Of a stretch of 64,000 nucleotides of DNA, positions 6,896 through 17,299 are shown piece after piece. Origin of the DNA: JAGDVO01 sp964590075 [NCBI: uncultured Aquificales bacterium]. Its GTDB lineage: Bacteria; Thermosulfidibacterota; Thermosulfidibacteria; Thermosulfidibacterales. The stretch's first letter is position 1. Every line of letters begins with the position of its first letter. Under the pieces are notes generated by a model. The model saw only the letters and a list, made by a program, of their open reading frames with translations. It was not told the origin of the DNA and did no database searches. The position numbers and the translations under genes were made by a program. The DNA lies in the NCBI GenBank assembly GCA_964590075.1, contig CAZPXS010000003.1, positions 131,185-195,184 of the forward strand. Reading direction: 5' to 3'.

Positions 6896-8614
6896 ATGAG
6901 GATGCCTACCGTAAGCATACCTGAACGTAGAATAAATCTTATAGATCTATTTGTACTTCTGTTTCTATTATTTGCCATCACACTAATCGTTAACGTTGCA
7001 TCAGAGTGGAATAGAACAGGCTACTACTTCGAGGTAAATCTGGAACCTATCTATATACCATGGTATGTTGCTCAATCGCTGGTTAGAATGCTCATCGCCT
7101 ATATGCTCTCTATAACCTTTTCGATATGGTACGGTTATACCGCCTCCAAATCTAAACTCCACAGTGCCGTAATGATCCCGATACTCGATATACTACAATC
7201 GGTGCCGGTACTCTCGTTTATGCCAGCTGTCACCCTAGCTATGATAAGTCTATTCCCAAATAGAAGAATAGGGGTAGAAATCGCCTCAATATTCCTCATC
7301 TTCACTGGACAGGTATGGAATCTAACCTTCAGTTACTACCATTCCATAAACTCCATACCGAGAGAGTTTAAAGAAGTAGCGATCATATATAGGTTCAATA
7401 GGATATCGAAATTCTTCCGTATAGATCTTCCCTTCAGTATGATAGGTTTAGTTTGGAATAGTATCATGAGTGTTGCCGGTGGATGGTTCTTCCTTATGGC
7501 CTGCGAAATGTTCACGCTTGGAGATAAGTACTTTAGGCTCCCCGGTATAGGATCCTACATACAGACAGCAGCTGAAAGTGGAAGTATAAAACATGTGATT
7601 TACGGTTTGTCAGCTATGGTAATCACCATAGTTCTGATTGATTTTCTAATATGGCAACCTTTAACAAGCTGGGTTCAAAAATTCAAAGTGGAAAAGGTTT
7701 CAGAAGAGTTTGAAAGTTACTCTCTCATGTACGAACTACTTGGTAAATCAAGGATTGCAAAAGCATTGGGTAATCTCATATACTCGCTGATAATAAACAT
7801 GGAAAGAATCAATTATAAATTAGAAAAAAAGAAAAGTAAAAAAGAAAACAGAACGCTTAACTATACGGTCAATACGATCACTCTCTTAGCTTTATCATAC
7901 GTAGTTATTTTACTTCTAGGCAAAGCAAAAACTTTCCTAGAAGCCATAACAAGTCTCTCCAAGGATGAAATTATACTTTTAGGAAAATCCGCACTTCTAT
8001 CTATGGTGAGAGTATTTGGTTCCATAACCTTAGCGCTACTATGGACGATACCGGTTGGTGTAGCTATAGGTATGAATAGATCACTAGCGAGCAAAATCCA
8101 GGGGTTATTCCAGATCCTCGCATCTATTCCTGCAACAGCGGTATTCCCGATAATAGTGCTTATAGTCCTTAAACTGAGGTTACCGGTAGATGTAGCATCA
8201 ATAGCCTTAATGCTACTTGGTACTCAATGGTATCTACTTTTTAATATTATAGCTGGAGCTTACTCAATTCCTAGAGATCTCGTAGAGGTGGCGGATCTAT
8301 TTAAAATAAAAGGGCTAACTCGATGGAAGAGTTTGATTTTACCAGGGATACTACCCAATCTTGTTACAGGTCTGATCACAGCAAGTGGAGGAGCATGGAA
8401 CGCAACCATAGTGAGTGAATTTATAACCTACGAAGGGAAGATTCTTAAAACGACGGGATTGGGAGCTCTTATAACTGAATCCGCATCAAACGCCAATTTT
8501 AACTTACTAATTGCTTCCACATCCCTTATGGCTTTTTTAGTAGTTCTTATAAACGTAACCATATGGAAGAGACTATTTAGACTTGCAAGCAGTAGATTCA
8601 AACTGGAGGAGTGA
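6896..8614 (+). CDS. ABC transporter permease, two fused permease units (nitrate/sulfonate/taurine type)
   Basis: About 572 residues containing two tandem inner-membrane permease units of the SsuC/NrtB/TauC kind. Each carries the EAA-like cytoplasmic loop that contacts the ATPase: EFKEVAIIYRFNRISKFF in the first half and DLVEVADLFKIKGLTRWKS in the second. The halves are joined by a charged linker (about KLEKKKSKKENR). Such fused permeases usually act with one ATPase; the partner is the next gene, four bases downstream. No substrate-binding protein lies nearby, so the substrate (an oxyanion, sulfonate or similar) cannot be named. The start is uncertain: ATG 6896 or 6902, neither with a good Shine-Dalgarno; a TTG at 6854 coincides with the promoter. 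Confidence 0.85.
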   Translation: MRMPTVSIPERRINLIDLFVLLFLLFAITLIVNVASEWNRTGYYFEVNLEPIYIPWYVAQSLVRMLIAYMLSITFSIWYGYTASKSKLHSAVMIPILDILQSVPVLSFMPAVTLAMISLFPNRRIGVEIASIFLIFTGQVWNLTFSYYHSINSIPREFKEVAIIYRFNRISKFFRIDLPFSMIGLVWNSIMSVAGGWFFLMACEMFTLGDKYFRLPGIGSYIQTAAESGSIKHVIYGLSAMVITIVLIDFLIWQPLTSWVQKFKVEKVSEEFESYSLMYELLGKSRIAKALGNLIYSLIINMERINYKLEKKKSKKENRTLNYTVNTITLLALSYVVILLLGKAKTFLEAITSLSKDEIILLGKSALLSMVRVFGSITLALLWTIPVGVAIGMNRSLASKIQGLFQILASIPATAVFPIIVLIVLKLRLPVDVASIALMLLGTQWYLLFNIIAGAYSIPRDLVEVADLFKIKGLTRWKSLILPGILPNLVTGLITASGGAWNATIVSEFITYEGKILKTTGLGALITESASNANFNLLIASTSLMAFLVVLINVTIWKRLFRLASSRFKLEE

Positions 8615-8617
8615 TAG

Positions 8618-9916
8618 ATGGATAGGATCGAAAAAAAACCCGTCTTGGAAGCTATAAATATAAAAAAATCATTTAAAAGTGGGAATAGAGAAATAGTGGT
8701 ATTAGATGGTATAAACTTAAAGGTCGAGGATGGGGAATTCGTATCCATACTGGGACAAACTGGAGCAGGTAAATCAACACTACTAAGGATTCTCGCTGGT
8801 ATAATCGAGCCTACCGAAGGAAAGGTACTATATAGAGGGACACCGATAAAACTATCAAAGGTAAAGGTATCGATGGTTTTCCAGAATTTCGCCCTTTTCC
8901 CATGGTTTACGGTTCTGGAAAATGTAAAACTAGCTCTTGTGAATAGCGGATACAGCAAAGAGGAGATTCACGAAAGAGCCATAAAGGCTATAGACCTCGT
9001 AGGACTCGATGGATTCGAAGATGCCTATCCTAAGGAACTATCGGGAGGTATGAAACAGCGTGTGGGTATAGCGAGAGCCCTCGTTGTAGAACCAGAAATA
9101 CTATTCATGGATGAACCCTTTTCAGCCCTCGATGTACTTACAGCACACAACTTAAGGGGAGACATAATAGAGTTATGGAGAGAAGGGAAACTACCAACAA
9201 AAGCAATACTTATGGTAACACATAACATCGAGGAAGCGGTGTTTATGTCAACAAGAGCAATCATACTCACCCACAACCCCGGTAGAATAATGGAAGAAGT
9301 AAAGATAGATCTACCATACCCTAGAAACAGAAATTCCAGAGAATATAGGAACTTACTAGATAAGATATACACATCGCTTGCAAAGGCTGAGGGAATAGAA
9401 TTGGAAAAGATAGAGAAGAAAGAAAAGTTCCTATTTCTACCACATGCAAAAGTTGGTTCAATTGCGGGTTTAGTTGAGATGGTCTATGATAAGGGAGGTA
9501 GGGTAGATATATATCAACTCGCCTCGGAATTAAACTTAGAGGTTGATGATATCTTCCCTATAATAGAATCTGCAAAGATACTCGGGTTTGGCGATACCGT
9601 TGAAGGTGATTTTGTCCTTACTCCCCTTGGCATAGAATGGGCAAAGGCTGATCCATTAAGACAGAAGGAAATATTCCGTGAGGCTCTCTTGAAAAATGTT
9701 CCCTTTGTAAACCAGATATACTCCGTTTTAAAGAGCACACCGAAAGGTAAGATAAAGGATGACTTCTTCTTAGACATACTGGAAAACTATTTCACCCCTA
9801 AAGAGGCACTGAGACAGCTAAGAACAATGATAGACTGGGCAAGATACGCGGAAATATTCGCCTACGACTACGATAGTGGCGAACTCTACCTGGAAGAGGT
9901 TGAAGTGGAAAGATAA
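8618..9916 (+). CDS. ABC transporter ATP-binding protein with C-terminal AAA-associated domain
   Basis: 432 residues. The first 250 or so form an ABC ATPase of the NrtD/SsuB/TauB kind: Walker [12 protein letters not shown]-loop [10 protein letters not shown], signature [15 protein letters not shown], Walker [13 protein letters not shown] and H-loop MVTHNIEEA. The last 150 or so residues (from [11 protein letters not shown]) are an additional helical domain resembling, from memory, the AAA-associated C-terminal domain PF09821 found on such ATPases; it may be regulatory. ATG follows GGAGGAGTGATAG. The gene's last 31 bases overlap the convergent queD gene. Confidence 0.9.
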   Translation: MDRIEKKPVLEAINIKKSFKSGNREIVVLDGINLKVEDGEFVSILGQTGAGKSTLLRILAGIIEPTEGKVLYRGTPIKLSKVKVSMVFQNFALFPWFTVLENVKLALVNSGYSKEEIHERAIKAIDLVGLDGFEDAYPKELSGGMKQRVGIARALVVEPEILFMDEPFSALDVLTAHNLRGDIIELWREGKLPTKAILMVTHNIEEAVFMSTRAIILTHNPGRIMEEVKIDLPYPRNRNSREYRNLLDKIYTSLAKAEGIELEKIEKKEKFLFLPHAKVGSIAGLVEMVYDKGGRVDIYQLASELNLEVDDIFPIIESAKILGFGDTVEGDFVLTPLGIEWAKADPLRQKEIFREALLKNVPFVNQIYSVLKSTPKGKIKDDFFLDILENYFTPKEALRQLRTMIDWARYAEIFAYDYDSGELYLEEVEVER

Positions 9917-10278
9917 GTTGCACAACTATTCTCAGATTCCCAAACCGTTACCGCCCTGACCCTTACATTTGGATAGCTGGATAATCGTACTTTCATCTCC
10001 TCATATATAAACCTTGCTATGTTTTCCGCAGATGGATTAACATCTCTAAAGGCCTCTAAATCGTTTAACAACCTATGATCCAACACTTCCAGAATATCCT
10101 TCAAAAAACCCTTTATAACCTTAAAATCTATAAGTATTCCTGTCTTTTCATCGAGCCTATCCCCCTCCACCTCCACTTCAACCAACCAGTTATGACCGTG
10201 TAGATTCTCACACTTACCCTCGTAATTCCTCAAAAAATGCGCACCGGAAAAACTATCCCTAACCTTAAGAACCCACAT
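9886..10278 (-). CDS. queD: 6-carboxy-5,6,7,8-tetrahydropterin synthase QueD / PTPS family
   Basis: 130 residues. Zinc ligands are His14 (SGAHFL), His27 and His29 (NLHGHNW), and Cys23 in GKCENLHGH is the catalytic cysteine. LDHRLLND and [10 protein letters not shown] complete the family pattern. QueD converts 7,8-dihydroneopterin triphosphate to 6-carboxytetrahydropterin in queuosine synthesis; related enzymes make pyruvoyltetrahydropterin, and the two are hard to separate by sequence. No other queuosine gene lies in the window. ATG 10278 has GGGAGG eight bases upstream. It is the last gene of the prmC-murA-hisG-kinase-HAD-queD run and overlaps the convergent ATPase gene. Confidence 0.85.
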   Translation of the reverse strand: MWVLKVRDSFSGAHFLRNYEGKCENLHGHNWLVEVEVEGDRLDEKTGILIDFKVIKGFLKDILEVLDHRLLNDLEAFRDVNPSAENIARFIYEEMKVRLSSYPNVRVRAVTVWESENSCATYLSTSTSSR

Positions 10279-10282
10279 AAGA

Positions 10283-10996
10283 CTATCCTCCCAAACTATC
10301 CAAAAAGCCTAACAGGCCCCTGAGATCGGGGCTATAAAAATCAGGTTTTACACTAAGATCATCCGGCATATGAGTCCTAACAAGAGCCATCTTCATACCA
10401 GCCATCTTTGCCCCAAACAAATCTCTCCTCACACTATCTCCAACATAGAGGATCTCATCAATAGGTACATCCATTATCACAGAGACCATCTTAAAAAGTC
10501 TCAAATCCGGCTTTTTAAAACCAAATTCGGTTGAAAAGAGTATATAGTCAAAGAAAGCATCCAAGTTAAACTGCCTCATCTCGGCATAGGCAAAGGAGCG
10601 CTGAGCATCAGAAAGAACCGCCATCCTGTAACCCCTTCTTTTAAGCTCTCTAAGTACATCCAATGTATCCGGAAAGAGTCTTATCCAATCTATACTGAGG
10701 ATCCTATGTATTTTAACTATCGCCTCCACAAAACTCCTCGCGATAAATTGCTCTTTGAAAAGTGCCCTTTCAAAAATTTCAACAAGATCAATCTCAGGAT
10801 AGTTCTCCTTACTTGACTTTTTTACCCTATCGATCTCAAGATCCAGCCTAACCCTTATCTCCTCCGGCGTAACTTCCATACCATAGTACCCAAGGAACCT
10901 CGATATAAATCTAAAAATCTCATCCTTCCATTCATTAGTCTGTATATCTATCAGTGTTCCATAAAGATCGAAGACTAAAGCCCGTATTTTAGACAA
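10283..10996 (-). CDS. HAD superfamily hydrolase (phosphatase)
   Basis: 237 residues with all four HAD motifs: FDLYGTL (nucleophile and acid/base Asp region; the second is tyrosine-flanked DLYGT), VLSDAQ (motif II), KKPDLRLF (lysine) and YVGDSVRRDLFGAKMAGM (motif III/IV). The helical cap between motifs I and II places it among phosphoglycolate-phosphatase-like HADs. The substrate is unknown. The start is TTG 10996 with AGAGGAGG seven bases upstream, inside the 3' end of the kinase gene (22-bp overlap), suggesting coupled translation. The four-base gap to queD continues the operon. Confidence 0.85.
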   Translation of the reverse strand: MSKIRALVFDLYGTLIDIQTNEWKDEIFRFISRFLGYYGMEVTPEEIRVRLDLEIDRVKKSSKENYPEIDLVEIFERALFKEQFIARSFVEAIVKIHRILSIDWIRLFPDTLDVLRELKRRGYRMAVLSDAQRSFAYAEMRQFNLDAFFDYILFSTEFGFKKPDLRLFKMVSVIMDVPIDEILYVGDSVRRDLFGAKMAGMKMALVRTHMPDDLSVKPDFYSPDLRGLLGFLDSLGG

Positions 10997-11922
10997 TTTA
11001 TAGCCTCCTCTAATAACCTCATTCTATGATCATCGTGTAACCAAGGATTCCTCGATATTCTCAGATAACCCATAGCCATGAAGAATGGAAGATAATCGGA
11101 AAGTAGCTTAAAATCAACTCTACCAAAAGAATCGCTATAAACCCTGAAGAAGTGTGATACTACTGGTTCCGCATCATAGGAGTTTTTCCCCTTCCACATA
11201 TAGTAATGCTTTATCTCAGAACAGATAAAACCCACATCCCACAAGGGATGTTGTCTCTTCATCCTCTCGAGATCTATAGCATAAACAACATCACCTTTTA
11301 TTATAAAATTCGTGGGTGTTGCATCACCATGAACAATACAGGAAAATAAAAAATCGGATCCACAGATCTTAAATTTCCACTTATCAACGAGTTCCACAAT
11401 TCTATCCTCAAATAGACGAAAACCATCCCAATTTTTCAGTGACAGAATTAGCTTATTCATGTAATTAAACTGTTGATCCTTGCTGGAAGATATATCGGAG
11501 TAGGTTAGGGTGTGAAGCTTAGATAACCAATTGGCAACTTGACTAAGCTTGCCAAGTAGCTTGCCATAGTATTTAAATGGATTTAATATCCCTCTATCAA
11601 GATAATGATCCAAATCCTTACCATCAACGAAATCTTCAGCGATGTAATAACAATCGTTGCTATCCCCATAAAAATAGGGTTTTGGTACGCGATAGTTACC
11701 GGAATTGAATTTCAATTCATAGTATAAAAATTCTAAACTTTTGAACTCCTTTTCCGGCACGAACGGAGAATTAAAAAATTTCAATATCAAAACAGTATCA
11801 GCATTTTTTGCGGTAATTTTATAAACCGGTTTTTCTTTCGAAATCCTACTTACATAGATTTTTCCCCTTAAAATACCCAAACCTTCCAATTTCTCTTTTA
11901 CCTCTTTCCAACACTCCCTCAT
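10975..11922 (-). CDS. Phosphotransferase of the aminoglycoside/choline kinase (APH) fold
   Basis: About 315 residues from ATG 11922. The kinase-like Brenner motif IVHGDATPTNFII and the metal aspartate in YAIDLERMKR are present, followed by WDVGFICSEIKHYY, the usual APH ending. The family phosphorylates small molecules such as choline, homoserine, methylthioribose or sugars; nothing here points to antibiotic resistance. The next gene is a HAD phosphatase overlapping by 22 bp, a pairing that suggests a shared metabolite or salvage step, but this is inference. GAGGAGA precedes the start. Confidence 0.75.
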   Translation of the reverse strand: MRECWKEVKEKLEGLGILRGKIYVSRISKEKPVYKITAKNADTVLILKFFNSPFVPEKEFKSLEFLYYELKFNSGNYRVPKPYFYGDSNDCYYIAEDFVDGKDLDHYLDRGILNPFKYYGKLLGKLSQVANWLSKLHTLTYSDISSSKDQQFNYMNKLILSLKNWDGFRLFEDRIVELVDKWKFKICGSDFLFSCIVHGDATPTNFIIKGDVVYAIDLERMKRQHPLWDVGFICSEIKHYYMWKGKNSYDAEPVVSHFFRVYSDSFGRVDFKLLSDYLPFFMAMGYLRISRNPWLHDDHRMRLLEEAINCLKYGL

Positions 11923-11936
11923 CACTCTCCTCTAAA

Positions 11937-12572
11937 CTAACCTCCGATAACATCCGCTATTCTATCTATCAGTTCAACCACCCTCGGATGTTTGACATTA
12001 AAAGATGATCTATTGACTATCAGTCTTGCAGAAACATCCATTATGTTTTCTACCTCTACAAGTCTATTCTCCCTTAGGGTTCTACCTGTCTCGACAAGAT
12101 CCACTATCTGATGGGCTAGACCACAGATAGCAGCAAGCTCAACGTTTCCGTATAATTTAACGATCTCAAGGGGTATACCTTTCTTGCTATAGTGTTTTTC
12201 AGCTATCCTTGGATACTTCGTAGCCACCTTAAGAAACAACTGTTCAGTATCCATAACAAAATCTTCCCTCTGAGCAACAACCAACCTACATTTACCGTAA
12301 CCAAGATCCAAAGGCTGATAGAGATCCTCCCCCATCTCTTCGATCACATCACTACCTGCGACGCCCAAATCGGCGACACCTTCCTTAACGTAGGTAACCA
12401 CATCGAAGGGCTTAACTATAAGCACAGTTATCCCATACTCTGGATAGTTAAAGACGAGTTTCCTACTATGTTCAACGTTACTTATATCCAAACCTATCTT
12501 CAAAAATAGACTAATAGTATCCTTCAATAACCTTCCTTTAGGAATAGCTATTTTTAATCCTTTACTCTCCAT
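11937..12572 (-). CDS. hisG: ATP phosphoribosyltransferase, short form
   Basis: First enzyme of histidine synthesis, condensing ATP and PRPP. At 211 residues it is the short form, lacking the C-terminal regulatory domain; such enzymes need the HisS-like partner HisZ, not found here. Motifs are IAIPKGRLL, ADLGVAGSDVIEE, and the PRPP loop GLAHQIVDLVETGRTLREN. The start overlaps murA by 19 bp. No other his genes are adjacent, as is common when his genes are scattered. Confidence 0.93.
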   Translation of the reverse strand: MESKGLKIAIPKGRLLKDTISLFLKIGLDISNVEHSRKLVFNYPEYGITVLIVKPFDVVTYVKEGVADLGVAGSDVIEEMGEDLYQPLDLGYGKCRLVVAQREDFVMDTEQLFLKVATKYPRIAEKHYSKKGIPLEIVKLYGNVELAAICGLAHQIVDLVETGRTLRENRLVEVENIMDVSARLIVNRSSFNVKHPRVVELIDRIADVIGG

Positions 12573-13810
12573 ATCCTTGCCCCCAAAGACCTTAGCTTTT
12601 CATCAAACCTCTCATACCCCCTATCCAAGTGGTAAACCCTCGATATCTTAGATTTACCTTCGGCAACAAGAGCAGCTAAAACCAAACCTGCACTTGCCCT
12701 CAAATCACTAGCCATAAGTGGAGCTCCCTTAAGTTTCTTAACACCTTCCACTATAGCTCTCTGTCCGTCTATGGTTATCTTTGCACCCATCCTTCTGAGC
12801 TCAGCCGCATGCATGAACCTTTTTTCAAATATGGTTTCCGTTATAACAGATATACCCTCCGCTATAGTCATAAGAGCCGTATACTGGGCTTGAACATCAG
12901 TGGGAAACCCAGGATAAGGTGCAGTTTCAACATCCCTGGCTATTATTCTATCAACACCGTATACTCTTAAACCACCCTCTATCGACTCAAACCTCGCACC
13001 ACACTCCTTTAGTTTATCGAGTACAGCTGTAAGATGATCACAGTTAACACCTATTATATCTATAACTTCTCCAGCCATAATGCCCGCTATTATAAAAGTA
13101 GCGGACTCAATCCTATCCGGCACAACCCTGTGAGTAAAACCACCGAGTTTCCCAGCTCCAACCACCCTTAAAACCCTTGGCTCAACCTCCTCAACCATAG
13201 CTCCCATCTTCTTCAAAACCTCAATTAGTTCAACCACCTCAGGTTCCTCGGCTACGTTAACAAGAATAGTCTCGCCCTCTGCAAGAACAGAAGCCATAAG
13301 AACGTTCTCAGTCCCGGTTACGGTAACCTTTTCAAAGACGTACCTATTTCCTCTCAACCTACCTTTAACCTCGGCAACAACATAACCTTCATCGATGTCC
13401 ACAGTTGTACCGAGAGATTCAAAACCTTTAAGGTGCAGATCTATAGGTCTTTCCCCGATAGCGCAACCACCCGGAAGGGAAACCTTTGCAAAACCACATC
13501 TCGCAATCAAAGGACCCAAAACGAGCACCGAGGCTCGCATTGTTTTCACAAGATCATAGGGAGCAATTGGGTTTTTTATCCTTGAAGTTCTAATAAAAAG
13601 GGTCCTATCCTCCCACCTTACCTCAGCACCCAGTGACTCTAAGAGTTTAACCATAGTGTAAACATCCCTTAAACGCGGAACATTCTCAATAACGCATTCC
13701 TCATCCGTAAGTAAAGTGGCCGCCATTATAGGTAAAACTGCGTTTTTTGCTCCGCTTATCTCAACTTTCCCGCTTAACCTAACTCCACCTTCAACTATCA
13801 GAGCTTCCAT
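12554..13810 (-). CDS. murA: UDP-N-acetylglucosamine 1-carboxyvinyltransferase MurA
   Basis: 418 residues, normal length. It transfers enolpyruvate from PEP to UDP-GlcNAc, the first committed step of peptidoglycan. Lys22-Asn23 (SGAKNAVLP), the catalytic Cys116 in [13 protein letters not shown], and [11 protein letters not shown] near residue 300 are all present. The cysteine implies a fosfomycin-sensitive type by family knowledge. ATG 13810 follows GGTGGTAGG and overlaps prmC by 13 bp; hisG overlaps its end. Confidence 0.96.
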   Translation of the reverse strand: MEALIVEGGVRLSGKVEISGAKNAVLPIMAATLLTDEECVIENVPRLRDVYTMVKLLESLGAEVRWEDRTLFIRTSRIKNPIAPYDLVKTMRASVLVLGPLIARCGFAKVSLPGGCAIGERPIDLHLKGFESLGTTVDIDEGYVVAEVKGRLRGNRYVFEKVTVTGTENVLMASVLAEGETILVNVAEEPEVVELIEVLKKMGAMVEEVEPRVLRVVGAGKLGGFTHRVVPDRIESATFIIAGIMAGEVIDIIGVNCDHLTAVLDKLKECGARFESIEGGLRVYGVDRIIARDVETAPYPGFPTDVQAQYTALMTIAEGISVITETIFEKRFMHAAELRRMGAKITIDGQRAIVEGVKKLKGAPLMASDLRASAGLVLAALVAEGKSKISRVYHLDRGYERFDEKLRSLGARIWRVKD

Positions 13811-14673
13811 CCTACCACCACCCTCTCTATACCCGACAGATCTTTGTGTATCTCTATCCTTCTGTAACCTGCTCTCTCCATAAGGAATTTAACCGCTTTT
13901 GACTGATCGTAACCAATCTCCATAGCAAGGAATCCACCCTCCCTTAATCTAACATAGGCTTCCCTTACCAGCATTCTTATAAATTGTAAACCATCCTCCC
14001 CACCATCCAAAGCCTCTCTCGGTTCAAAATAAACTATCTCTTCCTGCAATTTATCAATCTCACCACTTCTCACATAGGGTGGATTAGATATGACCGCGTC
14101 GAATATAGGAGCTACCTTTATGGAAGAGAAAGCGTCTCCTAAGATGACATTAGCTCTATCCTCAAGTAAAAGCCTCTTCCTATTTATCATAAAAACTTTT
14201 ATCGCAGTCTTAGATATATCTATACCTACACCGCGAGCATTCGGTACATCCCTTAAAAGGGAAAGGAGGATACAACCACTACCAACACCAACATCAACTA
14301 TAAAAGGGCTATTTTTTCCCTTTAAATACCTTATGGATAGTTCAACAAGACACTCGGTGTCCCTTCTCGGTATAAAAACACCCTTTTCCACATAAAATTC
14401 GTATTTCCAGAAGTAACTCTTTCCTATTATATACTGAAGGGGTTCCCTTTTTAATCTCCTTTTCACAAGGATCTTAAACTTGTCAAGCTCATCTCTACTC
14501 ATAGGTCTATCTAACTGTAAATAAAGGTTCAAACGACTAACTCCTATTATGTAACTTACGAGGTTTTCCACCTCAACCCTTGCATTTGGTATACCTTTTT
14601 CCTCGAGATAGTTAACCGTCCAACTTATCACATCCCTTACGGTCCATATTTTATCACTCTTCTCTCTTTTCAT
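13798..14673 (-). CDS. prmC: Peptide chain release factor N5-glutamine methyltransferase PrmC/HemK
   Basis: 291 residues. The SAM motif is [15 protein letters not shown] (about 120-134), and the catalytic NPPYV motif that holds the glutamine substrate is followed by [13 protein letters not shown], the PrmC signature. The N-terminal helical domain (1-85) recognises release factors and is present in full. It methylates the GGQ glutamine of RF1/RF2 to raise termination efficiency. It is the first gene of the six-gene minus-strand run; ATG 14673 follows AGAGGTAAGTT. Confidence 0.95.
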   Translation of the reverse strand: MKREKSDKIWTVRDVISWTVNYLEEKGIPNARVEVENLVSYIIGVSRLNLYLQLDRPMSRDELDKFKILVKRRLKREPLQYIIGKSYFWKYEFYVEKGVFIPRRDTECLVELSIRYLKGKNSPFIVDVGVGSGCILLSLLRDVPNARGVGIDISKTAIKVFMINRKRLLLEDRANVILGDAFSSIKVAPIFDAVISNPPYVRSGEIDKLQEEIVYFEPREALDGGEDGLQFIRMLVREAYVRLREGGFLAMEIGYDQSKAVKFLMERAGYRRIEIHKDLSGIERVVVGWKL

Positions 14674-14724
14674 AACTTACCTCTATATGCTATATGTGTA
14701 TATATTGAATTTATTCTAAGAAAG

Positions 14725-14730
14725 TATAAT
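14725..14730 (+). promoter_or_regulatory. Candidate -10 element before the aminotransferase gene
   Basis: A perfect TATAAT in the 89-bp divergent spacer between prmC and the alaC-like gene. A TTGAAT lies upstream (14705-14710) but only 14 bp away, so the -35 is not convincing. The implied start near 14737 gives a leader containing GGAGG (14750-14754). Confidence 0.35.
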
Positions 14731-14762
14731 TATTCAAGAACAAAATTTTGGAGGCACAAGGT

Positions 14763-15977
14763 ATGGAAAGGGAATTTTTAAGGATCAAGAGATTACCACC
14801 TTACGTATTCGCTGTGGTAAACGAACTAAAGTACAAGGCAAGGAAAGAGGGTGAAGATATAGTTGACCTCGGGATGGGAAACCCTGATCTACCAACGCCA
14901 CCCCATATAGTAAAGAAGCTCATAGAGGCCAGTAAAGACCCAAGAAATCACAGATACTCAGCATCTAGGGGTATATACAAATTAAGGGAAGCAATATCCA
15001 ACTGGTATAAAAGAAGGTTTAACGTAGAGATAGATCCCGAGAGAGAGGCTATAGTTACCATAGGGGCCAAAGAGGGGCTTGCCCATCTAACCCTCGCCAT
15101 AATAAGGGGAGGGGATGTAGCACTCGTTCCTACACCTACCTATCCGATACACACCTACGCACCCATAATAGCAGGCGGTGATATAAGATCGGTTCCTCTA
15201 TCACCTGGTGAAGACTTCTTCGAGAGGATGGTAGAAGCGGTTAAACAGACCTGGCCAAAACCTGAGATTCTAATCATAAGCTTCCCGCACAATCCAACGA
15301 CAGCTGTTGTGGACCTTGAATTTTTTAGAAAGGTCGTAGAGTTTGCTAAGGAACATGACATAATTGTGATACATGACTTTGCCTATGCGGATCTTACCTT
15401 TGATGGATATACCGCTCCAAGTATACTTCAGATACCTGGTGCAAAGGATATATGCATAGAGATATTCTCAATGTCGAAGAGTTATAGCATGGCTGGATGG
15501 AGGATAGGTTTCGTATGCGGTAACGAAAAATTAGTTTCGGCACTTGCAAAACTAAAGAGTTACTATGATTATGGTACCTTCCAACCAATCCAGATTGCAG
15601 CTATAGTAGCTCTAAATGGTCCCCAGGACTGTGTAAGGGAGATAGTAGAAACCTACAGAAGAAGAAGGGATGTGCTTGTGGATGGTTTGAATAAAATAGG
15701 ATGGAAAGTGGAAAAACCAAAAGGAACTATGTTTGTATGGGCAAGGATACCGGAAGAGTACGAGCATATGGGATCCCTTGAATTTTCGCTATTCCTGCTT
15801 AGAGAGGCAAAGGTGGCAGTATCTCCCGGTATAGGATTTGGGTACAACGGGGATAAATACGTTAGGTTTGCACTTGTTGAAAATGAGCAAAGGATAAGGC
15901 AAGCATTAAGGGGTATAAAAAAGGCTCTTACGGGAGGTCCGAGAAAGACATGCATAAGTGTATCAAAGTCGGTATAG
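14763..15977 (+). CDS. Class I aminotransferase, AlaC-like (glutamate-pyruvate type)
   Basis: 404 residues. The N-terminal [17 protein letters not shown] and [14 protein letters not shown] run closely parallels E. coli AlaC from memory. The PLP lysine lies in [15 protein letters not shown], and FPHNPTTAV corresponds to the NPTG loop. It probably transfers amino groups between pyruvate/alanine and glutamate, though related enzymes act on aspartate or LL-diaminopimelate. ATG 14763 is preferred: GGAGG sits eight bases upstream, and an in-frame TTG (14748) overlaps that site. The 3' end overlaps hom by 28 bp, so the two are coupled; this pairing is seen in several Gram-negative lineages. Confidence 0.88.
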   Translation: MEREFLRIKRLPPYVFAVVNELKYKARKEGEDIVDLGMGNPDLPTPPHIVKKLIEASKDPRNHRYSASRGIYKLREAISNWYKRRFNVEIDPEREAIVTIGAKEGLAHLTLAIIRGGDVALVPTPTYPIHTYAPIIAGGDIRSVPLSPGEDFFERMVEAVKQTWPKPEILIISFPHNPTTAVVDLEFFRKVVEFAKEHDIIVIHDFAYADLTFDGYTAPSILQIPGAKDICIEIFSMSKSYSMAGWRIGFVCGNEKLVSALAKLKSYYDYGTFQPIQIAAIVALNGPQDCVREIVETYRRRRDVLVDGLNKIGWKVEKPKGTMFVWARIPEEYEHMGSLEFSLFLLREAKVAVSPGIGFGYNGDKYVRFALVENEQRIRQALRGIKKALTGGPRKTCISVSKSV

Positions 15978-17299
15978 TTGGCCTTGGTACAATAGGTACC
16001 GGGGTAGTAAAACTACTCGAAAAAAATAGGGATATTATAAGAAAAAGAAGCGGGTTTGAAATAGACATAAGCTGGGTTTGCGATATAGATCTTGAAAGGG
16101 ATAGAGGTATAGATATCAAAAAGTATAAAAGGACGAGGAACTATCTGGATGTTGTAAGAGATAGGGATGTTGATATCGTAGTAGAATTGGTTGGAGGGAC
16201 AAAAGTAGCATTTGAAATAGTTTCAGAAGCTATTAAAAATGGAAAACATGTAGTGACTGCGAATAAAGCTCTCCTTGCGGAAAGGGGAGAAGAGATCTTA
16301 GAACTACTTAAGTTGAACCCACAAGTAGAACTTGGCTTTGAAGCAAGTGTAGCTGGAGCTATACCTGTAATAAAGGTTATAAGAGAATCTTTAGCCGGGA
16401 ACAATATAATAAGTATATTCGGTATAATAAACGGTACCGCAAACTATATACTAACGAGGATGGAAAAGGATAACATAAGTTTTGACACTGCTTTGAAGGA
16501 AGCTCAAGAGAAGGGATATGCAGAGGCAGATCCTACCTTGGATATTGAGGGTATAGATGCGGCACATAAAGCAGCTATAATAGCAACTATCGCTTTTGGT
16601 AAATTCGTAGGTCTAAGTAACGTATACGTCGAAGGTATAAATAACATAGATCTAATGGATATAAGGTTTTCTAAGGAGTTGGGTTACAGGATAAAACTGT
16701 TAGCCATTATTAAAGATGATAGGGGAGAGCTTGAAGTCAGAGTACATCCAACATTGATACCTCTCGATCACCCCTTGGCAAACGTAGAGGGAGCTTTTAA
16801 TGCTCTCAGTATCCTTTCAGATTTTGCCGGCCATATCATGTTGTACGGTAAAGGAGCGGGGATGCATCCAACCGCAAGTAGTGTTGTATCGGATATAATA
16901 GATATTTCAAGAAACATTTTCTCCTCATCGAAAATCAGAATACCTACATTTTCCTTTGTAGAAGGGGTGGATAGAAAAATAAAGCCTATGAGCGAGATAT
17001 TCACAAACTACTATATAAGGATAATGGCTGTAGATAAACCTGGTGTCCTATCGAAAATATCGGGTATACTTGCAAGACACGAGATAAGCATAGAGGCGGT
17101 GATACAAAAGGGGAGGGGAGAGAAGGGGCTTGTCCCCATAGTGATGACCACTCATGAGGCAAAGGAGGAAAAGGTACAAAAAGCTATAGAAGAGATAAGT
17201 AATCTTGAGATAGTAGGAGGTAAACCGATTCTCTACAGGATAGAAAAACCTTTAAACCCAAATTCAAACCCCCAGGTAGGCCTTCTTAATATCCTCTAA
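15950..17299 (+). CDS. hom: Homoserine dehydrogenase with C-terminal ACT domain
   Basis: 449 residues. NAD(P) motif [13 protein letters not shown] at the N-terminus, [22 protein letters not shown] and [20 protein letters not shown] define the catalytic domain. The C-terminal [20 protein letters not shown] starts an ACT domain (about residue 358 on) for threonine feedback. It reduces aspartate semialdehyde to homoserine. The last 36 bases overlap the convergent livF gene, which gives it a short tail ([14 protein letters not shown]) not expected for the family. No aspartokinase or thrC lies nearby. Confidence 0.95.
   Translation: MHKCIKVGIVGLGTIGTGVVKLLEKNRDIIRKRSGFEIDISWVCDIDLERDRGIDIKKYKRTRNYLDVVRDRDVDIVVELVGGTKVAFEIVSEAIKNGKHVVTANKALLAERGEEILELLKLNPQVELGFEASVAGAIPVIKVIRESLAGNNIISIFGIINGTANYILTRMEKDNISFDTALKEAQEKGYAEADPTLDIEGIDAAHKAAIIATIAFGKFVGLSNVYVEGINNIDLMDIRFSKELGYRIKLLAIIKDDRGELEVRVHPTLIPLDHPLANVEGAFNALSILSDFAGHIMLYGKGAGMHPTASSVVSDIIDISRNIFSSSKIRIPTFSFVEGVDRKIKPMSEIFTNYYIRIMAVDKPGVLSKISGILARHEISIEAVIQKGRGEKGLVPIVMTTHEAKEEKVQKAIEEISNLEIVGGKPILYRIEKPLNPNSNPQVGLLNIL

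Noticed and set aside
6730-6981. Minus-strand frame of 83 codons between clpB and the permease
   Set aside because: It overlaps the clpB promoter and the permease 5' end, with no ribosome binding site or recognisable sequence.
10975-11922. Antibiotic resistance by an aminoglycoside phosphotransferase
   Set aside because: Only the generic kinase fold motifs are shared; the context is core metabolism and no resistance-specific feature is visible.
14748-14762. TTG start for the AlaC-like aminotransferase
   Set aside because: These codons contain the GGAGG site for ATG 14763.
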